The notes under the pieces were generated by a model that was given only the letters and a program-made list of their open reading frames with translations, did no database searches and was not told where the DNA came from. DNA of 64,000 nucleotides, taken from NCBI RefSeq assembly GCF_002102255.1, contig NZ_LQPH01000037.1, positions 1-64,000 of the forward strand, in the 5' to 3' direction. This DNA comes from Mycobacterium nebraskense (lineage in GTDB: Bacteria; Actinomycetota; Actinomycetes; Mycobacteriales; Mycobacteriaceae). Below, one piece after another: positions 47,536 through 56,095 of this stretch; the first letter of the stretch is position 1, and every line of letters begins with the position of its first letter. A program made the position numbers and the translations under genes.

Positions 47536-49155
47536 TCATGGGCCTGCTGGTTGAACGACGTCCCCACCGGAATCCGCTCCGGTGAGGCCGCGCGTGATGG
47601 TGCGGCCGCGGAAGAAACCCGGGGCTATCGCCCACCAGACCACCATCAGGATCAATCCGAGCACCAGCGCGCCGATCCCGACCGCCGCGACGGCACCGAA
47701 CCCGAGGATCGTGATGTTGTTGCCATCGTCATCGGTCAGCCAGTCGGGCCTGGCGTACTGGATGAGCCCGTAGATGAGAACGAGCAGTAAGCCCACGCCG
47801 CCCAGCAACGGGAAGACGCCGCGCATCACAAAATCCCGCACCGATGCCGTAAGGGTATGGCGGTAGTACCAGGCGCACGCAAACCCGGTAAGCCCGTAGT
47901 AGAACGCGATCATCAACCCGACCGATCCGATCAGCGCGGCCAGCAGGTTCTGGCTGATGAGCGTGAACAGGACGTAGAAGAGAATGGAGACTACGCCGAC
48001 AGCGATCGTGGATGTGGTCGGTGTCAGGTAGCGACCGTGGGTCTTCGCGAACGAGTCAGGCAGCGCCTTGTACGTCCCCATCGACAGGGTGGTGCGCGTT
48101 GTCTTCAAGATCGTCGTCTGCGTCGACGCGGAGGCAGACGTCAGGATCGATGCCGCCAGGAACAGCAATGCAATCTTTCCGAGGACGCCGTTGCCGAACA
48201 ATTCCGGGCCGATGGATGCAAAAACGTCTTTCGAGTTGTGCGGGTTGCCCAGTCCGATGCCCGCCGTCCCGACACCGGCGAACGCCACGGCCGACACGGT
48301 CACCAGGGTGAAGGTCGCCAGCAGCAGGAAAGTCGAGATGACGGCGGCGCGGCCCGGCGTGCGGCTGGGGTCGTTGGACTCCTCGTTGCACGACACAGCG
48401 GTGTCCCAGCCCCAGTACATGAAGATGGCCATGAGGATTGCTGGGGCGGTGGTCGTCCCGAAATCAAGACCGCCCGGCCAGAACCAGGACAGCGACGGAT
48501 GCAGCGAAAAAGCTTGGGCGCTACGGGTATACGTCTTGACCAGCGCGACGATCGAAAAGGCAATCAGTACCACGATTTGAATGGACAGCAGAGCGTACAG
48601 CAGTCTGGCCGAGACCGCGATGCCGCGATAACAGACACACGTCATCACGACAATCCAGAAGACGCCCGCGACCGTCGACCAGAACCTGCTGTTGGCCAGG
48701 TCCGCGACCGAATGCCAACCCATCTCGCCGACGAGCCTGAACGAGTACTTCCCGGCGATATCGACCAGGTTGGCCATCACAATCACTTCTGCGGCGATGA
48801 TGCCCCAGCCGCCGAGCCATCCGGCGACGGGTCCAAATGCCCGCGCCGCCCACTTGAACGTGGTGCCACAGTCCGGTTCGGCCTCGTTCAGTTCCCGGTA
48901 GGCGACGGCGATCAGGTACATCGGGATGAATGAAATGAGCACGACCGCCGGGGCTTTGACGCCGGAGAGCTGCCCACCACCACTGGCCACGATGAGACCC
49001 AAAGTCGCGGCAAGGCTGTAGGCGGGCGCCATTGACGCCAAGCCGACCACGACGCCGGAGAGCAGGCCGAGTGCGCCGGCCCTGAGGCCTTTGCTGTTGG
49101 CGGTCGTCGCCGCGGCATCGCCATCCGGACCGGCCGTGACCCCACCTTTGCTCAT
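47536..49155 (-). CDS. APC-family amino acid permease
   Basis: 539 residues, about 12-14 membrane segments. Characteristic parts: LSGVVVGLASMAPAYSLAATLG near the start, AEPDCGTTFKWAARAFGPVAGWLGGWG, and WGWDTAVSCNEESNDPSRTPGRAAVIST. It likely imports an amino acid or amine; the substrate is unknown. AGAGGGG precedes the ATG at 49155, with a further in-frame ATG at 49176 rejected. It ends near the convergent PNPOx gene. Confidence 0.88.
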   Translation of the reverse strand: MSKGGVTAGPDGDAAATTANSKGLRAGALGLLSGVVVGLASMAPAYSLAATLGLIVASGGGQLSGVKAPAVVLISFIPMYLIAVAYRELNEAEPDCGTTFKWAARAFGPVAGWLGGWGIIAAEVIVMANLVDIAGKYSFRLVGEMGWHSVADLANSRFWSTVAGVFWIVVMTCVCYRGIAVSARLLYALLSIQIVVLIAFSIVALVKTYTRSAQAFSLHPSLSWFWPGGLDFGTTTAPAILMAIFMYWGWDTAVSCNEESNDPSRTPGRAAVISTFLLLATFTLVTVSAVAFAGVGTAGIGLGNPHNSKDVFASIGPELFGNGVLGKIALLFLAASILTSASASTQTTILKTTRTTLSMGTYKALPDSFAKTHGRYLTPTTSTIAVGVVSILFYVLFTLISQNLLAALIGSVGLMIAFYYGLTGFACAWYYRHTLTASVRDFVMRGVFPLLGGVGLLLVLIYGLIQYARPDWLTDDDGNNITILGFGAVAAVGIGALVLGLILMVVWWAIAPGFFRGRTITRGLTGADSGGDVVQPAGP

Positions 49156-49179
49156 CGCACCCCTCTGCTTGGGCATTAT

Positions 49180-49899
49180 CTAAGCGAAGACGTCGTTGAG
49201 GGTCACGGTTTGCAGGTTGCGGCTGTGGACGATGTCGAGCAGCTGGGGGAAACAGTGGGTGACGGTGGGGCGGTTGGCGTGGCCCAGCACAATTTGTTGG
49301 GGCCACAACGATTTTTGCGCCGCAGCGATCAGGCCGGCGTCGCTGATGGGCACGTCATCGCCCATGCTGCCGCTCCACAGCGTGATGGTGGCGTAGCCTT
49401 CATCGGCCGCTATCCGGTCGGTGGCGGGTGTGTGCCGCCCGTAGGGCGGCCGGAAATAGGGGGTTCCGTCAACCCCATAGGTGTTGCGTAAGAAATCAGC
49501 GTTGCGACGGATCTGGCTGGCGACTGCGGCTGAACTGATGCGGGTGATGTCGGGATGCGACCAGGTGTGGTTTCCCATCTGGATTTGACCGGAATCGACC
49601 ATCGGCCGCAGTGCGGGTGCATTCACCGACCAGGAACTGTTGGCGCCGTTGACGAAGAACGTCAACCGGATCCCACTGTCGCGACAAAAGTCAGCGAACG
49701 CACCCACCACCTGTACGCTGACGCCGTCGTCGATAGTCAGCGCCAACCGGTTATCGTCCCCAGGCAGCCGGGTGAGCACACCGACAGGGTGCGGCACTTT
49801 CTGGGTCGGAAATCCTCGGGAAGCCGGGGACCGACTGGCCATCGCCAGCAAGACGATCGCGGTGCCGCACAGCACTGTGCGGCGATCCATGTTCTTCAT
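49180..49899 (-). CDS. Secreted polysaccharide deacetylase (NodB domain)
   Basis: 239 residues. An N-terminal twin-arginine-like start (MDRRTVLCGTAIVLLAMASRS) suggests export. NodB motifs: LALTIDDGVS (TxDDG, motif 1), NHTWSHPDI (HxxSH-like, metal), FRPPYGRHTPA (motif 3), and a final LGHANRP. Such enzymes remove N-acetyl groups from peptidoglycan or polysaccharides. The target here is unknown. It follows the permease-gene start closely on the same strand. Start ATG 49899 or 49890. Confidence 0.87.
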   Translation of the reverse strand: MKNMDRRTVLCGTAIVLLAMASRSPASRGFPTQKVPHPVGVLTRLPGDDNRLALTIDDGVSVQVVGAFADFCRDSGIRLTFFVNGANSSWSVNAPALRPMVDSGQIQMGNHTWSHPDITRISSAAVASQIRRNADFLRNTYGVDGTPYFRPPYGRHTPATDRIAADEGYATITLWSGSMGDDVPISDAGLIAAAQKSLWPQQIVLGHANRPTVTHCFPQLLDIVHSRNLQTVTLNDVFA

Positions 49900-49991
49900 G
49901 TGCCAACGCTATTGCCTGCGACAAAACAGGGGAAGATGCTTGAACTGACGCCAATGTCGCCGGGTGACAAGCGACCATCGCGCTGCGGCGA

Positions 49992-50213
49992 TCATTGCCA
50001 TCTGAGATCTTCGTCGAGTCGTTGGGCTCGTTCGTCGGGTTCAGCCGCGGGGCCGGTATCAATCGTGACCTCTTGCCAGTACGCCGGACTGTAGAGGTGA
50101 ATATCGGTGCCGCTATTGACCTTCAGCACGCCGCCCGTGAGTACTTCATAGGTGGCGCCGTCCGGATATTCGTCATCCTCATCCTGGCCGTCAATTTGGA
50201 TCCACATTTTCAT
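49992..50213 (-). CDS. Small acidic hypothetical protein
   Basis: 73 residues: MKMWIQIDGQDEDDEYPDGA, TYEVLTGGVLKVNSGTDIHL, YSPAYWQEVTIDTG. Short beta-rich protein with a WxEV core and acidic ends; no family recognised. GGAGG lies about 10 bases before the ATG. It precedes other small genes on the same strand. Confidence 0.62.
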   Translation of the reverse strand: MKMWIQIDGQDEDDEYPDGATYEVLTGGVLKVNSGTDIHLYSPAYWQEVTIDTGPAAEPDERAQRLDEDLRWQ

Positions 50214-50356
50214 GCTGAAAAATCCTCCGCGTCGGCCGATCGAATTCTTGAGGCTACCGCCGCGACGGCGCGCCGGGGAGTCGGCGGTCCTGGGAGCGAC
50301 TACGGAAGTTCGTCGCCAAGGGGCGTCGCTGATGGCCGTCGGACTCGCCGGTTCAG

Positions 50357-50809
50357 TCAGTCTTCGTCCTCGATGATGTGCATGGCGGCTTCCTCGGCGG
50401 ATGCTGCGCCTCCGCCAATTCCGACGTCTGTAGCGAACAACTCCTCGTCAGCATCTTCGCCAAATCCCATGTCCGGCGCGATAAGCCGGCCGGCTCGGGC
50501 GCCACCAACCTCACGCCGCTGGGGGAATTCGGACTCGCGCTCAGATGCATCGGAGCGTTGCTGCTCGGCTTCGTCGAGCAGGACATTTATGCGTGCTGCG
50601 GGATCCGGCTCTTCCTCCGCGAGCATCTGATCCATGCTCTCGGCCGGGCCGAATGCGCCGGGCCCGTAAAGCTGCTCGGGCGGTGAATACCCCTCGTCGA
50701 GCATGTCGTCCACACCGCGATCGATCAGGGTGTCCTCTTGCTGAAGCTGGTTCTCGTCCTCGACGCTGTATTCGCCTGCCGCAGGGCCGGACTCATAGTG
50801 TGGGCTCAT
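50357..50809 (-). CDS. DUF5709 stress-associated acidic protein
   Basis: 150 residues, acidic, no membrane segment. The DUF5709-type pattern appears: EDENQLQQEDTLIDRGVDD, EGYSPPEQLYGPGAFG, ESMDQMLAEEEPDPA, then REVGGARAGRLIAPDMGFG and a final AEEAAMHIIED. Members occur in actinobacteria next to stress genes; function unknown. AGGAGA precedes the ATG. Confidence 0.8.
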   Translation of the reverse strand: MSPHYESGPAAGEYSVEDENQLQQEDTLIDRGVDDMLDEGYSPPEQLYGPGAFGPAESMDQMLAEEEPDPAARINVLLDEAEQQRSDASERESEFPQRREVGGARAGRLIAPDMGFGEDADEELFATDVGIGGGAASAEEAAMHIIEDED

Positions 50810-50846
50810 AATTCTCCTGCCAGATTCTCGCCGTTACCGGCCGTGG

Positions 50847-51302
50847 TCATTGTTCGCTGCGAACGTGTTGCGTTGCATAGGTTAGGCGCTCGATCTCGTC
50901 GGCCGCGTCGGTCAGTGCCGCCGCGAGTTCACGCGCCGTCGGCGCGTCCAGCGCGTCCAGGTGGCGTGTCTGCACGCTGATCCACCGCCGTGTCGAGCCG
51001 TCGACCTGCTGCCGGCCGTAGATTTGAACGCGGACGCGCCCGACTCGGCGCGAGGTGCCCTCGAAGTCGCGGAACCAGTTGCTGTCGAGCTGCCAATCGA
51101 ATGTGCGAACGGAACCATCGGGCGGCGCGACGGCGTCGAACGGCATCCCAGCGGTCACATTCTTGGCTGCCCACTGTCGTGCCATTTCCAGCAGCGTCTG
51201 CGGTTCGTCATGTTCGAGGCGCTCGAGCTGAGCGATCTGCGCAGCAGTGAGCCGGTCGGCCACGTCGCGCCAGGTTCGGGCGGTGTCGTCAGATGTGCTC
51301 AT
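50847..51302 (-). CDS. Hypothetical protein of 151 residues
   Basis: Begins MSTSDDTARTWRDVADRLTA AQIAQLERLE, with a helical N-terminus and a beta-rich body (VRTFDWQLDSNWFRDFEGTS, RVRVQIYGRQQVDGS, RRWISVQTRHLDALD), then a terminal helix ELAAALTDAADEIERL. No family recognised. A possible DosR-like sequence (51339-51352, GAGTCGAAAGTCAT on the plus strand) lies 37-50 bases before the ATG. Confidence 0.65.
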   Translation of the reverse strand: MSTSDDTARTWRDVADRLTAAQIAQLERLEHDEPQTLLEMARQWAAKNVTAGMPFDAVAPPDGSVRTFDWQLDSNWFRDFEGTSRRVGRVRVQIYGRQQVDGSTRRWISVQTRHLDALDAPTARELAAALTDAADEIERLTYATQHVRSEQ

Positions 51303-51450
51303 GGTAGACAGTCTGTGCCCCCGAGCCACCGATGGTGAGAGTCGAAAGTCATGTCTTTGAATCCGTTCGTTGATGAAAGCTGCTGTGGCACCGCGGTCAC
51401 CGAGACTCAGCGCGGCGTCTGACAACCGCTGCGCCAAAGCCATTGCCGCA

Positions 51451-52851
51451 CTATGGCTTCGGGGTGACATCTACCGGGCTCATATGGTCGATGAACCAGT
51501 CGCGGGCCAGGGCCGCGACCCGCTCGAGTGTCCCAGGTTCTTCGAAGAGATGGGTGGCGCCGGGCACGACGGTGAGGTCGCACTTGCCGGGGATTGCCGC
51601 TCGCGCCTGTCGATTCAATTCCAGCACCACGTCGTCATTGCCGCCCACTATGAGCAGCGTCGGCGCGTGGACCCTGGCCAAGAACGGACCTGCAAGATCC
51701 GGCCGCCCGCCGCGGGACACCACCGCCGCGACGTTTACGCGCGGGTCGGAGGCGGCGACCAGGGCCGCGCCCGCGCCGGTGCTGGCACCGAAGTAGCCGA
51801 CCGGCAGCGCGGCCGTGTCTTGCTGGCGGCCCAGCCAGCCGGTGACGTCGACCAGCCGTCGCGCCAACAGCTCAATGTCGAACACGTTGGCGCGGTTTCG
51901 TTCCTCCGCCGGGGTGAGGAGGTCGAACAGCAGCGTGGCGAGACCGGCGCCGTTCAGCACGTCGGCCACGTAGCGGTTGCGGGGGCTGTGCCGGCTGCTC
52001 CCACTACCGTGTGCGAACACCACCACGCCGACTGGATGCTCGGGGATCGTCAGATGCCCTGCTACCGACACTGAACCGGCGCTGACCCTGACTTCCTCGT
52101 CGCGCAACGGCGGGTCGGCCGAGGCGGCATCGGCCGACGGCTCGCGAGAACCGTTTCGGGCGCGATCGAGGAGCGCGACCACTTCGTCGTCGGAAGTCTG
52201 GGTGAAGTTGCGGTAACCCTGGCCGACGGCGAAGAAGAACTCGGGACTGTGCAAGCAGACCACTTCGTCGGCGTACCCGGCGAATCTTGCAAAGACGTCG
52301 CTTCCGCCGATCGGAACGGCCAACACGACCCTGCTCGCGCCCTGGGCTCGGGCCACCTGGCAGGCGGCTTTCGCCGTCGCGCCGGTCGCGAGGCCGTCAT
52401 CGACGATCACCGCGGTCCGTCCCGCCAGGGGGATCGGGTCATGCCCACTGCGGAACCTTTCCGAGCGACGAGCCAACTCGGCCCGCTGCTTCGTCTCGAC
52501 GGCGGCCATTTCGTCGGCGGACAGGTGGGCTTCACGCACCACGGCGTCGTTGATCACTCGTGCCCCGCCCTCACCGATCGCACCGAAGGCCAATTCGGGC
52601 TGAAACGGGACCCCGAGCTTGCGTACCACCAATACATCGAGCGGGGCCTGCAGTGCCTTGGCGACCTCGAAGGCCACCGGCACCCCGCCGCGCGGTAGGC
52701 CCAGCACCACAACGTCTTGGCCGCGCAAGGATTCCAGGCTCTCGGCCAGATGTCGTCCGGCGTCAACACGATCGTCGAACAGCCTCGGGTCGCCGCGCAA
52801 CGAAGCCAGCCGTTGCACCAGCGGCCTCCCGTAATCACCACCGCGGTCCAT
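51451..52851 (-). CDS. Phosphoribosyltransferase-alpha/beta hydrolase fusion (Rv0571c type)
   Basis: 466 residues in two parts. The first (about residues 25-215) is a PRTase domain with VVVLGLPRGGVPVAFEVA and the PRPP loop VIVDDGLATGATAKAA. The second (about 250-460) is a dienelactone-hydrolase/alpha-beta hydrolase with FAHGSGSSRHSPRNR, the nucleophile in GYFGASTGAGAALVA, and LIVGGNDDVVLELN. In M. tuberculosis Rv0571c, of the same architecture, belongs to the DosR regulon. ATG 52851 has AGGAG nine bases upstream; its promoter region is shared with capA. Confidence 0.85.
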   Translation of the reverse strand: MDRGGDYGRPLVQRLASLRGDPRLFDDRVDAGRHLAESLESLRGQDVVVLGLPRGGVPVAFEVAKALQAPLDVLVVRKLGVPFQPELAFGAIGEGGARVINDAVVREAHLSADEMAAVETKQRAELARRSERFRSGHDPIPLAGRTAVIVDDGLATGATAKAACQVARAQGASRVVLAVPIGGSDVFARFAGYADEVVCLHSPEFFFAVGQGYRNFTQTSDDEVVALLDRARNGSREPSADAASADPPLRDEEVRVSAGSVSVAGHLTIPEHPVGVVVFAHGSGSSRHSPRNRYVADVLNGAGLATLLFDLLTPAEERNRANVFDIELLARRLVDVTGWLGRQQDTAALPVGYFGASTGAGAALVAASDPRVNVAAVVSRGGRPDLAGPFLARVHAPTLLIVGGNDDVVLELNRQARAAIPGKCDLTVVPGATHLFEEPGTLERVAALARDWFIDHMSPVDVTPKP

Positions 52852-52917
52852 CTGTGCCATCTCCTGAGTGTGTCGCGACCCGCCGGCGCACCGAAGGGCC
52901 GGAAGGCCACTCCCGCG

Positions 52918-52931
52918 GGGACCAACGCCTC
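52918..52931. promoter_or_regulatory. DosR-like box between the PRTase-hydrolase and CapA genes
   Basis: GGGACCAACGCCTC matches GGGACTWWAGTCCC at about 10 of 14 positions. It is 36 bases from the capA start and 66 bases from the hydrolase start, so it could serve both. Homologues of both genes are DosR targets in M. tuberculosis. Confidence 0.38.
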
Positions 52932-52967
52932 CTGACTGGCGACTTCCGGCCACCTAGCGTCGGCGCA

Positions 52968-54143
52968 GTGGAGACGGACCACTCACCGGGCTCCTCGCGT
53001 AACTCCGGCGCGGTGACGGTGCTATTGGGTGGTGACGTCATGCTCGGGCGAGGCGTCGATCAGATCCTGCCCCATCCCGGTGATCCGGAATTGCGCGAGC
53101 GGTATTTGCGCGATGCCGGGGGGTATGTCCGGCTGGCCGAGCGAGCCAATGGGCCGATTCCACGTCCGGTCGATTGGCGTTGGCCCTGGGGCGAGGTGCT
53201 GACGCTCCTCGACGAGGCCGCTCCGGACATTCGGCTGATCAACCTGGAGACAACGATCACCGGCTGTGGCGAATTCGCCGACGGCAAAGCGGTTTGCTAT
53301 CGAATGCACCCGGACAACCTGCCGGCGCTGACGGCGTTGCGGCCGGACGTTTGCGCACTGGCCAACAACCACATTCTCGATTTCGGTTACCAGGGGCTGG
53401 CCGAGACCGTATCGGCCCTCGCTGGGGTGGGAATCCACGGCGTTGGAGCCGGCGCCGACTTGCTTACCGCACGCCAACCGGCGGTGGTCGACGTTCGCGA
53501 CGAATACCGGGTAACGGTGGGCTCGGTGGCGATGCAGTCGGCAGGCGTTCCTGCGTCGTGGGCGGCGCACCACGATAAGCCCGGGGTGTGGCTGATTCGG
53601 GATGCCCCGGTGCGGGACGTCGCCGACGAGGTGGCGGCGGAGGTGCTGGCCCAGAAACGCGACGGCGATGTCGCCATCGTTTCGGTGCACTGGGGATCCA
53701 ATTGGGGTTACGGGATAGGGCAAAGTGAAATCGCCTTCGCGCACCGGCTGATCGATGCCGGCGTCGACATCGTGCACGGTCACTCCTCGCACCACGCCAG
53801 GCCGATCGAGATCTACCGCGGCAGACCCATCCTGTATGGCTGCGGCGACGTCATCGACGACTACGAAGGCATCGGCGGGCACGAGTCATTCCGCGGCGAA
53901 CTCAGGCTTCTCTATTTGACTCGGACGGATCCCGCCAACGGTGAACTGGTCTCGTTGACGATGATTCCGTTGCGCGTGCGCCAGATGCGACTCGAGCGTG
54001 CATCCCATAATGACGCCGCATGGCTCCGCTCAACGATCGAGCACGCCAGCCGCCGGTTTGGGATTCGTGTTGTTGCGCGGGCAGATGACTTTCTCGAGAT
54101 CGACTTGGCCGGCAATCATCGCCGGATGATTGGGACCGGCTGA
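52968..54143 (+). CDS. CapA-family poly-gamma-glutamate/capsule protein (Rv0574c type)
   Basis: 391 residues with the CapA metallophosphatase-like fold: VTVLLGGDVMLGRGVD, LINLETTITGC, ALANNHILDFGYQGL, SVHWGSNWGYGIGQSE and DIVHGHSSHHARPIEIY. The family's best-known member acts in poly-gamma-glutamate capsule synthesis; the mycobacterial role is unclear, and Rv0574c is a DosR target. The GTG at 52968 has no ribosome site; TAGCGT (52955-52960) would give a leaderless message. Confidence 0.85.
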   Translation: METDHSPGSSRNSGAVTVLLGGDVMLGRGVDQILPHPGDPELRERYLRDAGGYVRLAERANGPIPRPVDWRWPWGEVLTLLDEAAPDIRLINLETTITGCGEFADGKAVCYRMHPDNLPALTALRPDVCALANNHILDFGYQGLAETVSALAGVGIHGVGAGADLLTARQPAVVDVRDEYRVTVGSVAMQSAGVPASWAAHHDKPGVWLIRDAPVRDVADEVAAEVLAQKRDGDVAIVSVHWGSNWGYGIGQSEIAFAHRLIDAGVDIVHGHSSHHARPIEIYRGRPILYGCGDVIDDYEGIGGHESFRGELRLLYLTRTDPANGELVSLTMIPLRVRQMRLERASHNDAAWLRSTIEHASRRFGIRVVARADDFLEIDLAGNHRRMIGTG

Positions 54144-54179
54144 GCTCGCCGACGTCAGAGCGACGCTGCAGCGAGTCGA

Positions 54180-54998
54180 TCAGCGCAGCTCCGCGATGAC
54201 CTTCGCGAAGTTGCCGATGTGGTTGTCCTGGACGGTAATGAACGTCACGCCGTACTTCTCGCGGTACTCCGACAGCGTGTCGGCCATTTCACGGGGTGAC
54301 CCGGTCAGCACGGAGTGCATGGCCAGGATTTCCTCGTCGGACAATCCCGGCGCGTACCTACGGGTCATCGTCAGGTCGGGCAGGCTCTGGCCCTCGGTGG
54401 GCACCGCCGTGATCGCGAGGTTCAATTCGAGCGCATCGAATCGGTCGCCGGCAGCGTTGCGGACGAACTCGACGCGTTCGGTCAGCGGGTCGTCGGCCTC
54501 TTTCACCCTCGAACCCGTCAGCCCGATGATGTCGGCGTGCTGGGCGGCGATGGTCAGCACCCGGTCGCCGTTGCCGGCTATGAGGATCGGTGTCGTCGGG
54601 TGATGTTCTTTCAGGTAGTTCGTCATGTGGTTGAGGTAGTCGACCCGGGCGCCGGCGCTGGGGTAGGGGAGCTCGGCGGCATCGAACTCTTCCTTGACGT
54701 AGCCAGTGCCGAGCCCGATCTCGAGACGGCCGTCACTGAGCTTGTCGAGGTCGCCCAGGTCCCGGCTGAGGAGGGCCGGCTTGTAGAAGGCGGCGTTGAG
54801 CACATACATGCTCAGCTTGAGCTTGTCGGTAACCATGGCGGCCGCCGTCAGTGCCGGAATAGGGGCCACTGCGCCGAGATGGTCTGGCACGCACAGAACA
54901 TCGAATCCGATATCTTCCGCCTGCTTCACCTTGTCGACGAATGCTGCGCGCGATTTGATGAAGCGCATGCTCATTCCGAAGCGAAAATCCTTGGCCAC
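54180..54998 (-). CDS. LLM-class F420-dependent oxidoreductase
   Basis: 272-residue TIM-barrel flavin/F420 oxidoreductase: KDFRFGMSMRFIKSRAAFVDKVKQAEDIGFDVLCVPDHLG, SDGRLEIGLGTGYVKEEFDAA, LIAGNGDRVLTIAAQHADIIGL and SPREMADTL. Substrate unknown. The GTG at 54998 has GGAG six bases upstream and removes four residues relative to the ATG at 55010. Confidence 0.85.
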   Translation of the reverse strand: MAKDFRFGMSMRFIKSRAAFVDKVKQAEDIGFDVLCVPDHLGAVAPIPALTAAAMVTDKLKLSMYVLNAAFYKPALLSRDLGDLDKLSDGRLEIGLGTGYVKEEFDAAELPYPSAGARVDYLNHMTNYLKEHHPTTPILIAGNGDRVLTIAAQHADIIGLTGSRVKEADDPLTERVEFVRNAAGDRFDALELNLAITAVPTEGQSLPDLTMTRRYAPGLSDEEILAMHSVLTGSPREMADTLSEYREKYGVTFITVQDNHIGNFAKVIAELR

Positions 54999-55027
54999 CA
55001 ACAACTCCATTCAACAGATCAGGACAA

Positions 55028-56095
55028 TTACCAGGTACGAGCCGCGGCCACCAGGCCGTGCACAAGGGCGCTGGTGACCGGTGACAGGCCGTCGTCGCCG
55101 GGCAGCGGGCTGCGCGGGCTGATGCCGCGCACGCGGGGGGACAGCTCCAGCTGGGTCCCGCCGCCGCGCACGCGGTTCACTGGGTTGCCCGGATGTAGAC
55201 CCCGCAGCTCCGGCGGGATGTCCTCGAGGTCGGTGATCACCCGATAGCCGGTCAACCGAATGTGCCGGGCCAGGTGCGTGGCCAAAGCGCGGTTGCGGCC
55301 GCCGGCCAGCAGTTGCGTGCTGCGCCCGATGCGGCCGTAGCCGTGTAGCGACACGGCAACGTCGACATGGTCGAGGAATTCGGCGAGCCGCGGCGACTCG
55401 GCCGGGTCGAACAATGCCGACGGTAGATGGTGCGGGTACTGGTCGGGATGACGCAGCACATACAGCGACGCGTTGGCGGCGTCGGCGGCGCGTTCGGCGA
55501 TCACGTCGGTCATCTCTTCCAGCCCGCCGCCGTGGATGGCGAGAAAGCCGAAACGCGAACGCAATTGGCTGGCCTCGGTCACCCCGGGCTCGCTCAGCAA
55601 CGCTGATAGCGATTGCGGTGCTGGCCCCGACGCCGACGCCGACGCCGACGTCCGCCGTGGCCAGCGGGAGGGATCCCAGCGCCGCAAGAAGTCGATCCAG
55701 CGCTGCGGCAACCCGTGCTGCACGGCGCCGTCGATGATCTTGGGCAGGTAGCCCGGTCGGGGCGGACCCGGTGTCACCCGATGATCGATGTAGACCCAGG
55801 CCGGCGACGGCCCGTCGTCGGTGTGCACGGTCAGCCGGTCGCGCCGGTAGCGGACCGGCACGCCCTCGGCGCTATCGAGGGTGGCCAGGTCGCCATCGGA
55901 GATCTGCCAGACCACGCCATGCACCTGATTACCGGCCCACGGTTCGACCGTGGCCACGCCGCGCTGGTTGATCAGCCAGTCGTGATCCGACAGCACCGCC
56001 GGCCGCGGGTCGGCGGCCTCGGGACACCGCAACGCCATCTGCCTGACGCACAGGTTCGACCCATATGCGAAGTAGGCGTGCCGGCGGGCCGGCAT
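55028..56095 (-). CDS. GGCT-like/poly-gamma-glutamate hydrolase fusion (Rv0923c type)
   Basis: 355 residues. The N-terminal ~125 are a gamma-glutamylcyclotransferase-like domain starting YFAYGSNLCVRQMALRCPEA, with GVVWQISDGDLATLD. A Ser/Ala linker (SASASAS) from a GAC-GCC microsatellite follows. The C-terminal ~200 match the poly-gamma-glutamate hydrolase family (PF05908) with FLAIHGGGLEEMTDVIAERA and VAVSLHGYGRIG. The gene lies just downstream of mntH, and its start abuts the mntH stop. Confidence 0.78.
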   Translation of the reverse strand: MPARRHAYFAYGSNLCVRQMALRCPEAADPRPAVLSDHDWLINQRGVATVEPWAGNQVHGVVWQISDGDLATLDSAEGVPVRYRRDRLTVHTDDGPSPAWVYIDHRVTPGPPRPGYLPKIIDGAVQHGLPQRWIDFLRRWDPSRWPRRTSASASASGPAPQSLSALLSEPGVTEASQLRSRFGFLAIHGGGLEEMTDVIAERAADAANASLYVLRHPDQYPHHLPSALFDPAESPRLAEFLDHVDVAVSLHGYGRIGRSTQLLAGGRNRALATHLARHIRLTGYRVITDLEDIPPELRGLHPGNPVNRVRGGGTQLELSPRVRGISPRSPLPGDDGLSPVTSALVHGLVAAARTW

